Source: CAIWHR01 sp963830485 (GTDB lineage Bacteria; Pseudomonadota; Gammaproteobacteria; Burkholderiales; Casimicrobiaceae). Taken from it: 64,000 nt of DNA. The notes below the pieces were generated by a model. The model searched no databases. It was given only the letters and a program-made list of their open reading frames with translations, and was not told the origin of the DNA. This document shows, one piece after another, positions 27,053 through 36,610 of the stretch (position 1 is the stretch's first letter; every line of letters starts with the position of its first letter). The translations under genes and the position numbers were made by a program. The stretch lies in the NCBI GenBank assembly GCA_963830485.1, contig CAWHNE010000035.1, positions 248,001-312,000 of the forward strand, in the 5' to 3' direction.

Positions 27053-30000
27053 ATGGCGGGGCTAAAGCAGTGGCTGCTCGGACGCCGTGGCGCTGGCATG
27101 AACGCCGACTCCAGCGAGCCTCCGCGTCCGAATGCGTCATTGCAGCGCGCACAGGTCCTCATCGAAGACGGTAACCGGCTCGAGGACGGCGGCGACTTTG
27201 CCGCAGCGCTCGCTCGATACCGCGAAGCCGTCGGACTGGCATCCGACTGGGCGCAGGGCCATGTCAATGTCGGCAACGCGCTCTACCTGATGGGCAATAT
27301 CGATGGGGCCATCGACGCGCAACGGATAGCAATCCGCCTGGACCCGAACAATGTGCCGGCCCGCTACAACCTTGGCGTGGCACTCAATCGAAGAGGCGAT
27401 GCCGGAGGAGCCGAGAACTCGCTACGCGAAGCGCTTCGCCTCCGGCCGCAGATGACGGATGCGGCGATCGTACTAGCCGACGTTCTGGAAGCATCCGGTC
27501 GTGCGAAAGACGCCGAGACCGAGCTTCGTCAAGCCATCGAACGAGCTCCGCGATCGCCGACCGCCGCGCACAATCTGGCGCAACTTCTGCTGAAGCAGGA
27601 ACGCCTCGACGAAGCAGAAGACGTGATTCGTCGCGCAAGATCAGAAGATCCGACGTATGCCCCGTTGGCCGCGGATCTGGCCTCGGTGTACGTCAAGACC
27701 GGGCGCGCGCGGGAGGCGGAACCCATGTTTCGCGCCGCCATCGCGATGGACGGCGGAACGCTCGAGACATGGAGCGCATACCTGTTCTCCCTCAATTGTC
27801 GCGACGACCTCGACGCCGAGCAAGTATTCGAAGAGCACCGCCGGTTGGGCGCGTTGATCGATGCCCGCGGCCCCGCCGCATCCGCCTTCGCGAATCGACC
27901 CGATCCGGATCGCCCTCTTCGCATCGGCTATGTCTCGGGCGACTTCCGGCAGCATCCGGTCGGGTTGTTCATCCATCCGGTATTGGCGCGGCACGACCGG
28001 GAATCGTTCGACATCCACTGCTATGCCAACCATGCAGTCGATGACGATTTTACCGTCAGGCTCAAAGGGTTGGCCGGACATTGGAAACCGATTGCCGGTC
28101 TCGACGATGCGACCGTCGCCGAACGAATCAAGCTGGACGGCATTGACGTTCTCATCGATCTGGCCGGGCACACAACGAACTCGCGGCTGGGAGTTCTCGC
28201 GCGGCGTGCAGCTCCCGTTCAGGTGACATGGCTCGGGTATCTCAACACCACCGGGCTGCTCGCGATGGACTACCGCCTCTGCGATCGCTTCACGGATCCC
28301 GAATCCGAATCGGATCATCTGCATACGGAACGGCTGGTCCGACTTCCGCACAGTCAGTGGTGCTACGAGCCCGTCTACTCGATTGCGCCCATCGAGGTGC
28401 CGCACCCGGGTGATCCCGGGGTGCTGGTGCTCGGATCGTTCAATCAGGTCGCCAAGATCAGCGATGCCTGCCTGGGCCTCTGGGCGTCGGTGCTGACCAA
28501 ACTCGATGCGGCCAGACTTCGTGTGTTCGGCGTGCCCGAGGGGCGGACCGCGATCGCCCTGCTCGATCGCATGGCGCGCTGCGGAATCGATCCGGCGCGT
28601 GTGACCTTGCTCGGACGCTCCGGCATCCTCGAGTATTTCGCCGCGATCGGCAACGTGGATATCGCGCTCGACGCTTTCCCGTACAACGGGGCGACGACCA
28701 CCCTTGATACGCTGTGGATGGGCATACCTATCGTCGGACTGCAAGGAAACCGAGGCATCGCACGCGGGACCTACAGCATTCTCTCTTCGCTGGGCGCGTC
28801 CGACCTGATCGCCACGACGCCCGAGGATTATGTCGAGAGGAACGTTGCCCTCGGACGCGACGAAGCGTGGCGGCGCGAGCTGCGTCACTCGCTACGATCG
28901 CGCCTCGAATCGTCACCTCTGATGGATGCTACCGGTTTCGTCAAGGATCTCGAAAGCAGCTATCGCGACATGTGGCGGGCCTGGTGCGCCCGGCAGGCGG
29001 GCCAACCGATTGCTACTGTCAATCCAACCACCGACGCGAGTGTCGACGGTCCCGATCATCGCCACGACTTCCGCAAGGCACTCGCGCTCGAGCCCGACCA
29101 GGCAACCGCGCACTACAGCCTCGGCAACGCGTTGAGGGGACAAGGCAAACTCGACGAAGCCGCTGCCAGCTATCGCAAGGCGATCGCGTTGAGGCCGGAC
29201 TTTTCCGGAGCCCACAGCAACCTCGGCTTGGTGCTCGAGGCGCAAGGCCGATTGAAGGAGTCCGTCGACAGTTACGACAAGGCCATTTCGTCGGCACCGT
29301 CCAACGCCATCGCCCACAACAACCGCGGCAATGCGCTCGACAAACTCGGGCAGTTCGAGGCTGCCGTCGCCAGTTTTCAGCGTGCGATCGAATTGGACGA
29401 GAGACCCGAATTCAAGGCGAATTTCGTTCATTGCATCAGGAATCGCACGTTCGTGCGCGTCGACGAAGGCCTCCGACGCCTCATCGCCCGAGCCATTTCC
29501 GAGCCGTGGGCCTGGAAGTCGGCACTTGGCAAGGCAAGCACCAGCGTCATCAAGGCCGATTCGAACATCCGTGAATGCATCGCGCGCGCGTCGCGGGCAT
29601 GGCCGGTTCGGCTCGCTGCCGGTGAGTTGTACGGGCCTTCGGGGCTGACGGCTGTTGCGAATGACCCCGTGCTCCAAGCCCTCCTCGAAAACACTCCGAT
29701 TTGTGACGTCGATCTGGAGCGTTGCCTGGTCATGGCGAGACGCGCGATGCTGGATGCCGTCCTCTCGCTCGACGACAAGGTTCCCGCGCAAGAGGTCCTG
29801 AGCTTCTATTGCGCGCTCGCCCGACAATGCTTCATCAACGAGTACGTCTTCGACTACGACGACGAAGAATGGTCGCGCGCAACGTCGCTTCGCGACAAGC
29901 TGATGGTCGCGCTGCGGTCCGGGAGCGAAGTACCGCCGCATTGGGTCGCTGCCTTTGCAGCGTATTTCCCGTTGCTCTCAATCGCGGGGGTCGACGCACT

Positions 30001-31000
30001 CCTGGATCAATCGAACCCTGAATCCGTGCGCGCGCTGCTGGCGCAACAGATCTCCGAACCTCTCGAGGAAAGGCGGGATCGCGACGAGATGCCGCGCCTC
30101 ACGTCGGTCGACTTGGGCGTCTCGATTGCGGTCCGGCAGCAGTACGAAGAGAATCCCTATCCGCGTTGGGTGAAGCTGCCCCCTCCCGATCGAGTGGCGC
30201 CTGTCGACCTGTATCTGCGCCAGCAGTTTCCCTTCGCACCGTTTCGTCCGCTCGGCAAAGAGGGCGACATCGATATCCTCGTCGCCGGGTGCGGCACTGG
30301 CGGGGAGTCGATCCGGGCCGCACAACAGTTCGCGGGCGCGCGAGTCCTTGCGATCGATTTGAGCTTGTCGAGCCTTTGCTATGCGAAACGGAAGACGCGC
30401 GAAATCGGCTTGACGACCATCGAATACGCACAAGCCGACATCATGAAATTGGAATCGATCGGTCGATCGTTCGATGTCATCTCTTGCGTGGGAGTGTTGC
30501 ACCACCTGGCGGATCCCGCCGCAGGATTGCATTGCTTGTTGTCGCTCCTCCGACCCGGGGGGGTCATGCGTTTAGGACTCTATAGCGAATTAGCGCGCCG
30601 GGCCGTGGTCAGCGCAAGAAGATTCATTGGGGAGCGCGGTTACGTCGCGACCGCCGACGACATTCGGCGATGCCGTCAGGACCTGATCGACATGGGTGCG
30701 AAATTCCTTCCCCTGACGATGTCCGGTGATTTCTATTCGATGAGCGATTGTCGCGACCTGCTGTTCCATGTCGAGGAGCACCGGTTCACGCTGCCGCAAC
30801 TCAGGGGCGTGCTTCGTGGCGCCGGCCTGGAATTCATCGGGTTCCTGGTTGACTCGAGCGTGGCAAGCGCCTACTCGACGCGCTTTCCGAACGACAAGTC
30901 GCGGACCGACCTTGATCTTTGGCACCGTTTCGAGACGGAATTCCCGGACACCTTTGCGGCGATGTACGACTTCTGGGTTCAGAAGCCGCGCGCATCGTAG
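27053..31000 (+). CDS. TPR - O-GlcNAc-transferase-like - TPR - SAM methyltransferase fusion
   Basis: This single intact 1315-residue frame has four parts. Residues about 30-240 are TPR repeats (GNALYLMGNIDGAIDAQR and similar). About 285-645 form a GT41/SPINDLY catalytic domain with RIGYVSGDFRQHPVG, VTWLGYLNTTG and DAFPYNGATTTLDTLWMGIP. About 676-790 are a second TPR set (HYSLGNALRGQGKLDEAAA). A helical stretch with no recognised domain fills 790-1040. About 1060-1200 form a class I methyltransferase with VAGCGTGGESIRAA and the later CVGVLHHLADP. The GT41 family moves GlcNAc or another sugar from a nucleotide sugar to protein Ser/Thr. No signal peptide, so probably cytoplasmic. The substrate is unknown; flagellin or a surface-protein precursor are guesses. 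Confidence 0.85.
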   Translation: MAGLKQWLLGRRGAGMNADSSEPPRPNASLQRAQVLIEDGNRLEDGGDFAAALARYREAVGLASDWAQGHVNVGNALYLMGNIDGAIDAQRIAIRLDPNNVPARYNLGVALNRRGDAGGAENSLREALRLRPQMTDAAIVLADVLEASGRAKDAETELRQAIERAPRSPTAAHNLAQLLLKQERLDEAEDVIRRARSEDPTYAPLAADLASVYVKTGRAREAEPMFRAAIAMDGGTLETWSAYLFSLNCRDDLDAEQVFEEHRRLGALIDARGPAASAFANRPDPDRPLRIGYVSGDFRQHPVGLFIHPVLARHDRESFDIHCYANHAVDDDFTVRLKGLAGHWKPIAGLDDATVAERIKLDGIDVLIDLAGHTTNSRLGVLARRAAPVQVTWLGYLNTTGLLAMDYRLCDRFTDPESESDHLHTERLVRLPHSQWCYEPVYSIAPIEVPHPGDPGVLVLGSFNQVAKISDACLGLWASVLTKLDAARLRVFGVPEGRTAIALLDRMARCGIDPARVTLLGRSGILEYFAAIGNVDIALDAFPYNGATTTLDTLWMGIPIVGLQGNRGIARGTYSILSSLGASDLIATTPEDYVERNVALGRDEAWRRELRHSLRSRLESSPLMDATGFVKDLESSYRDMWRAWCARQAGQPIATVNPTTDASVDGPDHRHDFRKALALEPDQATAHYSLGNALRGQGKLDEAAASYRKAIALRPDFSGAHSNLGLVLEAQGRLKESVDSYDKAISSAPSNAIAHNNRGNALDKLGQFEAAVASFQRAIELDERPEFKANFVHCIRNRTFVRVDEGLRRLIARAISEPWAWKSALGKASTSVIKADSNIRECIARASRAWPVRLAAGELYGPSGLTAVANDPVLQALLENTPICDVDLERCLVMARRAMLDAVLSLDDKVPAQEVLSFYCALARQCFINEYVFDYDDEEWSRATSLRDKLMVALRSGSEVPPHWVAAFAAYFPLLSIAGVDALLDQSNPESVRALLAQQISEPLEERRDRDEMPRLTSVDLGVSIAVRQQYEENPYPRWVKLPPPDRVAPVDLYLRQQFPFAPFRPLGKEGDIDILVAGCGTGGESIRAAQQFAGARVLAIDLSLSSLCYAKRKTREIGLTTIEYAQADIMKLESIGRSFDVISCVGVLHHLADPAAGLHCLLSLLRPGGVMRLGLYSELARRAVVSARRFIGERGYVATADDIRRCRQDLIDMGAKFLPLTMSGDFYSMSDCRDLLFHVEEHRFTLPQLRGVLRGAGLEFIGFLVDSSVASAYSTRFPNDKSRTDLDLWHRFETEFPDTFAAMYDFWVQKPRAS

Positions 31001-31020
31001 GTCGGGCGTACCCCTCAGGG

Positions 31021-31070
31021 TTGACGGGGAATGGAAACGTGCACATAATTGCAACTAAGTGCATATGCAC
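31021..31070 (+). promoter_or_regulatory. Promoter and palindromic operator of the MarR-MFS operon
   Basis: TTGACG (31021-31026) and CATAAT (31044-31049) are 17 bp apart. The perfect 12-bp palindrome GTGCATATGCAC (31059-31070) lies at the expected transcription start, followed by GTAATTAC. A repressor bound there would block transcription; autoregulation by the MarR product is the natural reading. Confidence 0.72.
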
Positions 31071-31106
31071 GTAATTACGCCGTCCCTTCCCCTTGCACCC
31101 AAAGCC

Positions 31107-31547
31107 ATGAGCCTGTCCACTCCCTGCGCCTGCGGCCGCCTGCGCCGCGCGACGCGCGCGCTGACGCAGCTCTACGACGACCTGATGGCGCCGTCCGGCT
31201 TGCGGGTCACGCAGTTCTCGCTGCTGCGGACGCTCGAACGGACGGGTCCGCAACACATCACCGCGCTGGCAGCAGCCGCCCTCCTCGACCGCACGGCGCT
31301 CTCGCGCACGCTCGATCCGCTGGTGGACCAGGGCTTGGTCGCGGTCCTGCCAGGTCGTGACGCGCGTACGCGCGAAGCCACACTGACACGCGCTGGGGTG
31401 GCCGCGCTCCGGACGGCGGAGCCGCACTGGAAGCGCGCGCAGGCGGCCGTCGCAAAACGGCTCGGTCCCGCGAAGCTCGACGCGCTGATCGCCACGCTCG
31501 CCGAGATCGAAGCTCTGCATCCGGCACCCGCGCGGCCCGCCGCGTAA
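31107..31547 (+). CDS. MarR-family transcriptional regulator
   Basis: A 146-residue winged-helix protein. Helices lead to the recognition region ITALAAAALLDRTALSRTLDPLV and the wing LVAVLPGRDARTREATLT (parts: DRTALSRTLDPLVDQGL and GRDARTREATLT). In-frame GTG 31059 and ATG 31065 exist, but they lie at or just after the inferred transcription start and inside the palindrome, so ATG 31107 is preferred. It lies 20 bp before the MFS gene. It probably represses itself and the transporter until a ligand binds. Three cysteines near the N-terminus region (CACG) could allow redox sensing, which is speculative. Confidence 0.85.
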   Translation: MSLSTPCACGRLRRATRALTQLYDDLMAPSGLRVTQFSLLRTLERTGPQHITALAAAALLDRTALSRTLDPLVDQGLVAVLPGRDARTREATLTRAGVAALRTAEPHWKRAQAAVAKRLGPAKLDALIATLAEIEALHPAPARPAA

Positions 31548-31567
31548 CGCCCGCGAGGAGAACGACG

Positions 31568-32791
31568 ATGCCCGCAGCGAACGCCCGGCACGGCGACTGG
31601 CGCACCCCAACCGTAGTCCTCCTCGCGAGCGGCCTCATCCTGACGCTGTCGATGGGGATCCGCCACGGCTTCGGTCTTTTCCTGCAACCGATGAGCGCGG
31701 ACCTCCATTGGGGCCGCGAGACGTTCGCCCTCGCGATGGCCGTGCAGAACCTGATGTGGGGCCTGGCCACGCCATTCGCGGGCATGCTGGCGGACCGCTT
31801 CGGCAGCCACCGCGTCGCCCTGATGTGTGCGCTGCTCTACATCGCGGGTCTGGCGACGATGGCCATGGCGACGACGCCGCTGATGCTCGTGCTGACCGCC
31901 GGGGTGCTGATCGGGACCGGGCTCGCCGGCCTCTCGTTCTCCGTCGTCGCAGGGGTGCTCGGCCGCAAGTTCCCGCCCGAGAAACGGAGCATGGCGCTCG
32001 GCATATCGGCGGCGGCGGGATCGTTCGGCCAGTTCGCGATGCTCCCGCTCACGCAGGTGCTGCTGTCGAACCTCGGCTGGTACGCCGCACTGTTCGCGCT
32101 GGCGGCAGTCGCGCTGCTGATGATTCCGCTGTCGGCCGTGATCTACGAGCGGCACGCCGGCAGCGCACACGCATTCCAGCAATCCGCGGGGGCGGCGATG
32201 CGCGAGGCGCTCGGGCACCGCGGCTACATGCTGCTCACGGTGGGCTTTTTCGTCTGCGGGTTCCAGGTCGTGTTCGTCGGCGTGCACCTGCCCGCCTATC
32301 TCGCGGACAAGGGCATGGCGCCGCACGTCGCGGTCACCGCGCTTGCGTTGATCGGCTTGTTCAACATCGTCGGGACGTGGACGACCGGGTGGCTCGGCAG
32401 CCGCATGCAAAAGCGCTACATTCTCTCGGCGATCTACTTCCTCCGCGCCATCGTGTTCGCCCTCTTCTTCTACTTGCCGCTCTCGGCGTGGACGGTGTAC
32501 GCGTTCGCGGTCGCGCTCGGCCTGCTGTGGCTGTCGACGGTGCCGCCGACGAACAGCATGGTCGCGCAGATCTTCGGCGTGCGCTATCTCGCGATGCTGA
32601 CCGGCGTAACGTTCTTCAGCCACCAGATCGGCAGCTTCCTCGGCGCCTGGCTCGGCGGCAGGCTGTTCGACACCACCGGCAGTTACGATGTCGTGTGGTA
32701 CCTGTCGATCGCGCTCGGCGTCCTTGCCGGTCTCATCAACCTGCCGATCGACGAGCGGGAGATCAAGCGGCCGGTCGCCGCCACCGCCTGA
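31568..32791 (+). CDS. MFS transporter
   Basis: A 407-residue inner-membrane protein with 12 predicted membrane helices in two halves, separated by a charged loop near residues 195-215. The loop-2/3 signature of MFS is visible as GMLADRFGSHRVAL, and its counterpart in the second half as GWLGSRMQKRYIL. The nearest type by eye is the oxalate/formate or monocarboxylate subgroup, but the substrate cannot be read. A strong GAGGAG site precedes ATG 31568. It is co-transcribed with the MarR gene, which suggests ligand-induced uptake or export. Confidence 0.85.
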   Translation: MPAANARHGDWRTPTVVLLASGLILTLSMGIRHGFGLFLQPMSADLHWGRETFALAMAVQNLMWGLATPFAGMLADRFGSHRVALMCALLYIAGLATMAMATTPLMLVLTAGVLIGTGLAGLSFSVVAGVLGRKFPPEKRSMALGISAAAGSFGQFAMLPLTQVLLSNLGWYAALFALAAVALLMIPLSAVIYERHAGSAHAFQQSAGAAMREALGHRGYMLLTVGFFVCGFQVVFVGVHLPAYLADKGMAPHVAVTALALIGLFNIVGTWTTGWLGSRMQKRYILSAIYFLRAIVFALFFYLPLSAWTVYAFAVALGLLWLSTVPPTNSMVAQIFGVRYLAMLTGVTFFSHQIGSFLGAWLGGRLFDTTGSYDVVWYLSIALGVLAGLINLPIDEREIKRPVAATA

Positions 32792-32842
32792 AATCGGGGA
32801 CAGACCACGATTTCCGCAACCGGGAATCGTGGTCTGTCCCCC
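32791..32842. repeat. GGGGACAGACC inverted repeat, copy 1
   Basis: AAATCGGGGACAGACCACGA is mirrored by GGAATCGTGGTCTGTCCCC after a loop of about 6 bp. It lies between the MFS gene stop and the ugpQ stop. A second copy is at 51423-51495. Confidence 0.75.
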
Positions 32843-32853
32843 ATGGAAGCGCG

Positions 32854-33630
32854 TCAAGGCAACGGCAGCGGTGGCGCGAGCGAGTCCGCCGGCACGCGAT
32901 CGACGGCGTCGGTGATGATGCCGTCCACCCCCCACGCGGCGAGCTCGGCAATCCGGTCGGGCTCGTCGGGCGTGAAGCACAGCAACCGGAAGCCGGCGTG
33001 GCGAACCTTTCGCGCAAGCTCGGCGGTGATCGCCTCGTGATCGAGGTCGAGCGCAATGCAGCCGAGCCGCTCGAGCCGCGCCTGCCAGTCGGTTGGCGCT
33101 TCGTCCGCGAGCAGCGCGCGCGGAAGCCCCGGTGCCGCGTCGCGCGCGGCGGCGAGCGCATCCTCGGAGAACGAGGACAAAAGCGGCGGCACCTCCGCGT
33201 CGCGCCACAGCGCCATCGCGTCGAGCGCCACCGCAGCGCCCGTCTCGCGCTCGCGGCCGATCGTCGGCTTGATCTCGATGTTGCACGCCACACCCGTCGC
33301 GCGCGCCCACCGCGCGATCGACGCGAGCGTCGGCAGCGGCTCGCCCGCGTACTTGGCGGAATGCCAGCCGCCGGCATCGAGGCGCGACAGCTCGCGCCAG
33401 AGCAGCGCGTCGGCGCGGCCGCGGCCGCTCGTCGTTCGCTCGAGCGTGGCGTCGTGGAGCAGGAACGACAGGTTGTCGGCGGCGAGCTTCACGTCGAACT
33501 CGACCATCCGGTAGCCGTGCGCGTGGCCGACGCGCATCGCCGTCAGCGTGTTCTCCGGCGCGACCTTGCCGGCGCCGCGATGGGCGATGAGGCGCGGATA
33601 CGGCCATTCGACGGCGAGCGATCGCGACAT
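32854..33630 (-). CDS. ugpQ: Glycerophosphodiester phosphodiesterase
   Basis: This 258-residue GDPD-family enzyme has the N-terminal LIAHRGAGKVAPENT with the catalytic His and metal-binding Glu, then EFDVKLAADN and LLHDATLERTT with the second His, and NIEIKP. It has no signal peptide, so it is the cytoplasmic form. It cleaves imported glycerophosphodiesters to glycerol 3-phosphate and an alcohol. The ATG at 33630 lies 2 bp after the ugpC stop, so it is the last gene of the ugpBAECQ operon. Confidence 0.94.
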   Translation of the reverse strand: MSRSLAVEWPYPRLIAHRGAGKVAPENTLTAMRVGHAHGYRMVEFDVKLAADNLSFLLHDATLERTTSGRGRADALLWRELSRLDAGGWHSAKYAGEPLPTLASIARWARATGVACNIEIKPTIGRERETGAAVALDAMALWRDAEVPPLLSSFSEDALAAARDAAPGLPRALLADEAPTDWQARLERLGCIALDLDHEAITAELARKVRHAGFRLLCFTPDEPDRIAELAAWGVDGIITDAVDRVPADSLAPPLPLP

Positions 33631-33632
33631 GA

Positions 33633-34697
33633 TCAGCGGATTCTCGCGCCAGTCGCGGCGTCGAACAAGTAGACGCGCGCGGGATCGGCGCTCAGGTGCA
33701 GCGGGGTTCCCGCGTCGTGGGCCGCGCCATGCGGCAGCCGGGCGGTCAGGAGGTCCTGCCCGCGGGAAAGGTGGACGAGCGTGTCCGCGCCGAGCTGCTC
33801 GACCATCTCGACTGTCGCCGAAAAGACCGCCGTCGCCGGATCGGCGGGGGTGAGGTGTTCCGGCCGCAGGCCGACAGTGACGGCCCGCCCGGCCTCCGCC
33901 GTGCCGTTCGCATGGCGGACGAAGCCGCCGTGGTCGAGCGTGATGCGCCCGCCGCCCTCCGACCGGCCGGCCAGGAAATTCATCGACGGCGAGCCGATGA
34001 ACCCCGCGACGAACTGGGTCGCCGGGTTTTCGTAGACTTCCATCGGCGTACCGATCTGCTCGGCGCGCCCGGCATTGATGACGACCATGCGCTGCGCAAG
34101 GGTCATCGCCTCGACCTGATCGTGCGTCACGTAGAGGCTCGTCGTGCGGAGGCGCCGATGCAGCTTCTGAATCTCGAAGCGCATCTGCACGCGGAGCTTC
34201 GCGTCGAGGTTCGACAGCGGCTCGTCGAACAGGAACACGGCCGGCTCGCGCACGATCGCCCGGCCCATCGCGACGCGCTGCCGCTGGCCGCCCGAGAGCT
34301 GCCGCGGCCGCCGTGCGAGAAGCGCTTCGAGCTCGAGGATGTCGGCCGCACGCTTCACTCGCTCGTCGATCTCGACCTTCGCCATCCCGCGAATTTTGAG
34401 ACCGTAGGCCATGTTGTCGAACACGCTCATGTGCGGGTAGAGCGCATAGTTCTGGAACACCATCGCGATGTCGCGCTCCTTCGGCTCGAGGTTGTTGACG
34501 ACGCGCTCGCCAATGATGATTTCGCCTTCGGACACCGCCTCGAGGCCCGCGACCATCCGCAGGACCGTCGACTTGCCGCAGCCCGACGGCCCGACGATGA
34601 CGATGAACTCGCCGTCGGCGACATTGAAGTCGATGCCCTGCACGACCGCATTGGCGCCGAAGCGCTTCGTCACGTTGTGAAATTCGACCTTGGCCAT
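33633..34697 (-). CDS. ugpC: Glycerol-3-phosphate ABC transporter ATP-binding protein
   Basis: A 354-residue ABC ATPase with Walker A GPSGCGKST near residue 37, signature LSGGQRQRVAMGRAI, Walker B VFLFDEPLSNLD and the switch His in YVTHDQVEAM. A C-terminal regulatory OB/MOI domain (residues about 235-354) is typical of the UgpC/MalK subfamily. It powers import with UgpA, UgpE and UgpB. It is the fourth gene of the operon, about 37 bp after ugpE. Confidence 0.94.
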   Translation of the reverse strand: MAKVEFHNVTKRFGANAVVQGIDFNVADGEFIVIVGPSGCGKSTVLRMVAGLEAVSEGEIIIGERVVNNLEPKERDIAMVFQNYALYPHMSVFDNMAYGLKIRGMAKVEIDERVKRAADILELEALLARRPRQLSGGQRQRVAMGRAIVREPAVFLFDEPLSNLDAKLRVQMRFEIQKLHRRLRTTSLYVTHDQVEAMTLAQRMVVINAGRAEQIGTPMEVYENPATQFVAGFIGSPSMNFLAGRSEGGGRITLDHGGFVRHANGTAEAGRAVTVGLRPEHLTPADPATAVFSATVEMVEQLGADTLVHLSRGQDLLTARLPHGAAHDAGTPLHLSADPARVYLFDAATGARIR

Positions 34698-34734
34698 GCC
34701 TCACCAGCGCGCCGCCCTCGGGTCCGACGTCGCA

Positions 34735-35673
34735 TCATTTCTCCGTATCGACCAGTCCCTTGACGAACAGCTTCTGCATCGCGATGACCACGAGCGCGGG
34801 GGGCAGCATCGCCAACATCGCGGTCGCCATGACGAGGTTCCACTCGGTCGCGGCATCGCCGCCGGTGATCATCCGGCGAATGCCGATAACCGTCGTGTAC
34901 ATCGACTCCTGCGTCGTGACGAGCAGCGGCCACAGGTACTGGTTCCAGCCGTAGATGAACAGGATCACGAACAGCGCCGCGATATTGGTGCGCGACATCG
35001 GCACGACGACGTCCCAGAAAAACCGCAGCGGACCGGCGCCGTCGATGCGCGCGGCCTCGGCGAGCTCGTCGGGAATCGTGAGGAAGAACTGCCGGAACAG
35101 GAAGGTCGCGGTCGCCGACGCGATCAGCGGGATCGTCAGCCCGGCGTAGGTGTCGAGCATGCCGAGGTCCGACACGACCTGGTAGGTAGGCAGGATGCGC
35201 ACTTCGACCGGCAGCATCAGCGTGACGAAGATCATCCAGAAGAAAAACGTACGCAGCGGAAACCGGAAGTAGACGATGGCGAACGCCGACAGGAGCGAGA
35301 TCGCGATCTTGCCGAGCGAGATCACGAGCGCCGAGATCAGGCTGTTGACCATCATCCGGCCCACGCCTGCCGTCGATTCGCCGGCCCCGTGCGTGAGCGC
35401 CGCGAGGTAGTTCTCGACGAGATGCGATCCCGGCGACAGCGGCATCGGCGCGGCGAGGATTTCCTGCACCGTGCGCGTCGTGGCTACCAGCGTGACATAG
35501 ACCGGGAAGGCCACGATCGCGACACCCAGGATCAGCACCGCGTGGCTCATGAACGTCAGGAACGGGCGATGCTCGACCATTCCCTCGCGCCCGCTCGCTC
35601 GCCGCGTCCACGGGAGGAGCAGCATGCGCGCGAGCATGGGCAGGCGCACGCGCGCCTTGCGCTCGGTGCTCAT
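34735..35673 (-). CDS. ugpE: Glycerol-3-phosphate ABC transporter permease UgpE
   Basis: This 312-residue permease has six predicted helices and the EAA loop that docks the ATPase (EAARIDGAGPLRFFWDVVVP). The N-terminus is extended by about 30 residues relative to E. coli UgpE. Its start overlaps the ugpA stop by one base (TGATG), implying coupling. Confidence 0.92.
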   Translation of the reverse strand: MSTERKARVRLPMLARMLLLPWTRRASGREGMVEHRPFLTFMSHAVLILGVAIVAFPVYVTLVATTRTVQEILAAPMPLSPGSHLVENYLAALTHGAGESTAGVGRMMVNSLISALVISLGKIAISLLSAFAIVYFRFPLRTFFFWMIFVTLMLPVEVRILPTYQVVSDLGMLDTYAGLTIPLIASATATFLFRQFFLTIPDELAEAARIDGAGPLRFFWDVVVPMSRTNIAALFVILFIYGWNQYLWPLLVTTQESMYTTVIGIRRMITGGDAATEWNLVMATAMLAMLPPALVVIAMQKLFVKGLVDTEK

Positions 35674-36560
35674 CAGTACTGGACCTTCCGCTCGACGTAG
35701 CGGAACTGGACGACGGTGAGCGTGATCACGATCAGCATCAGCACCACCGATTGCGCCGCCGAACCGCCGAGGTCGAGCGCCTTGAAACCGTCCTTGAAGA
35801 CCTTGAACACGAGGATCTCGGTCGACTGGCCCGGCCCCCCGGACGTCACGGTGTCGATGATGCCGAACGTGTCGAAGAAAGCGTAGACGATATTGACGAC
35901 GAGAAGGAAAAACGTCGTCGGCGACAGCAGCGGGAACACGATCGTCGCGAAGCGCTTGAACGGGCCGGCCCCGTCGATCGCCGCGGCCTCGATGAGCGAC
36001 TTCGGGATCGATTGCAGGCCAGCGAGAAAGAACAGGAAGTTGTAGCTCACCTGCTTCCAGACCGCCGCGATCACGACGAGCAGCATCGCCTGATTGCCGT
36101 AGAGCAGGTAGTTCCAGTCAACACCGGCCCGGCGCAGCCAGTGCGCGACGATGCCGAGCGTCGGATTGAAGAGGAACATCCAGAGTACGCCGGCGATCGC
36201 CGGCGCGACGGCATACGGCCAGATGAGCAGCGTCTTGTAGACGGCGGCGCCGCGGATGATGCGGTCGGCGAACGCCGCCAGCACCAGCGAGACGACGAGG
36301 CCGAGGCCCGCGACGAGCACCGAGAAGACGGCCGTGACCTTGAACGAATTGAGATAGAGCGGGTCGTTGAAGAGATCGCGGAAGTTTTCGAGCCCGACGA
36401 ACTCCATGTTGCCGCCGAATGCGTTCTGGATATGCAGCGACTGCCAGACCGCCTCCCCCGCCGGCAGGAAGAAGAAGATGACGGTGACCGCGATCTGTGG
36501 CGCCACCAACACGTAGGGCAGCCACGGCGAACGGAACACCACCCGCTTCTCGACCGCCAT
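35673..36560 (-). CDS. ugpA: Glycerol-3-phosphate ABC transporter permease UgpA
   Basis: A 295-residue membrane protein beginning MAVEKRVVFRSPWLPYVLVA. It has six helices and the EAA loop EAAAIDGAGPFKRFATIVFP. It is the partner of UgpE in the transmembrane channel. It is separated from ugpB by 136 bp that contain a strong stem-loop. Confidence 0.93.
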   Translation of the reverse strand: MAVEKRVVFRSPWLPYVLVAPQIAVTVIFFFLPAGEAVWQSLHIQNAFGGNMEFVGLENFRDLFNDPLYLNSFKVTAVFSVLVAGLGLVVSLVLAAFADRIIRGAAVYKTLLIWPYAVAPAIAGVLWMFLFNPTLGIVAHWLRRAGVDWNYLLYGNQAMLLVVIAAVWKQVSYNFLFFLAGLQSIPKSLIEAAAIDGAGPFKRFATIVFPLLSPTTFFLLVVNIVYAFFDTFGIIDTVTSGGPGQSTEILVFKVFKDGFKALDLGGSAAQSVVLMLIVITLTVVQFRYVERKVQY

Positions 36561-36610
36561 CGGTCAGCCTCCGCAGCGCTTCGGGATCAGATCCGCACGC
36601 CGGCCGGCGC

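Noticed and set aside
31059..31070. GTG or ATG start for the MarR protein inside GTGCATATGCAC
   Set aside because: The promoter places transcription start at about this point, so the palindrome is better read as an operator.
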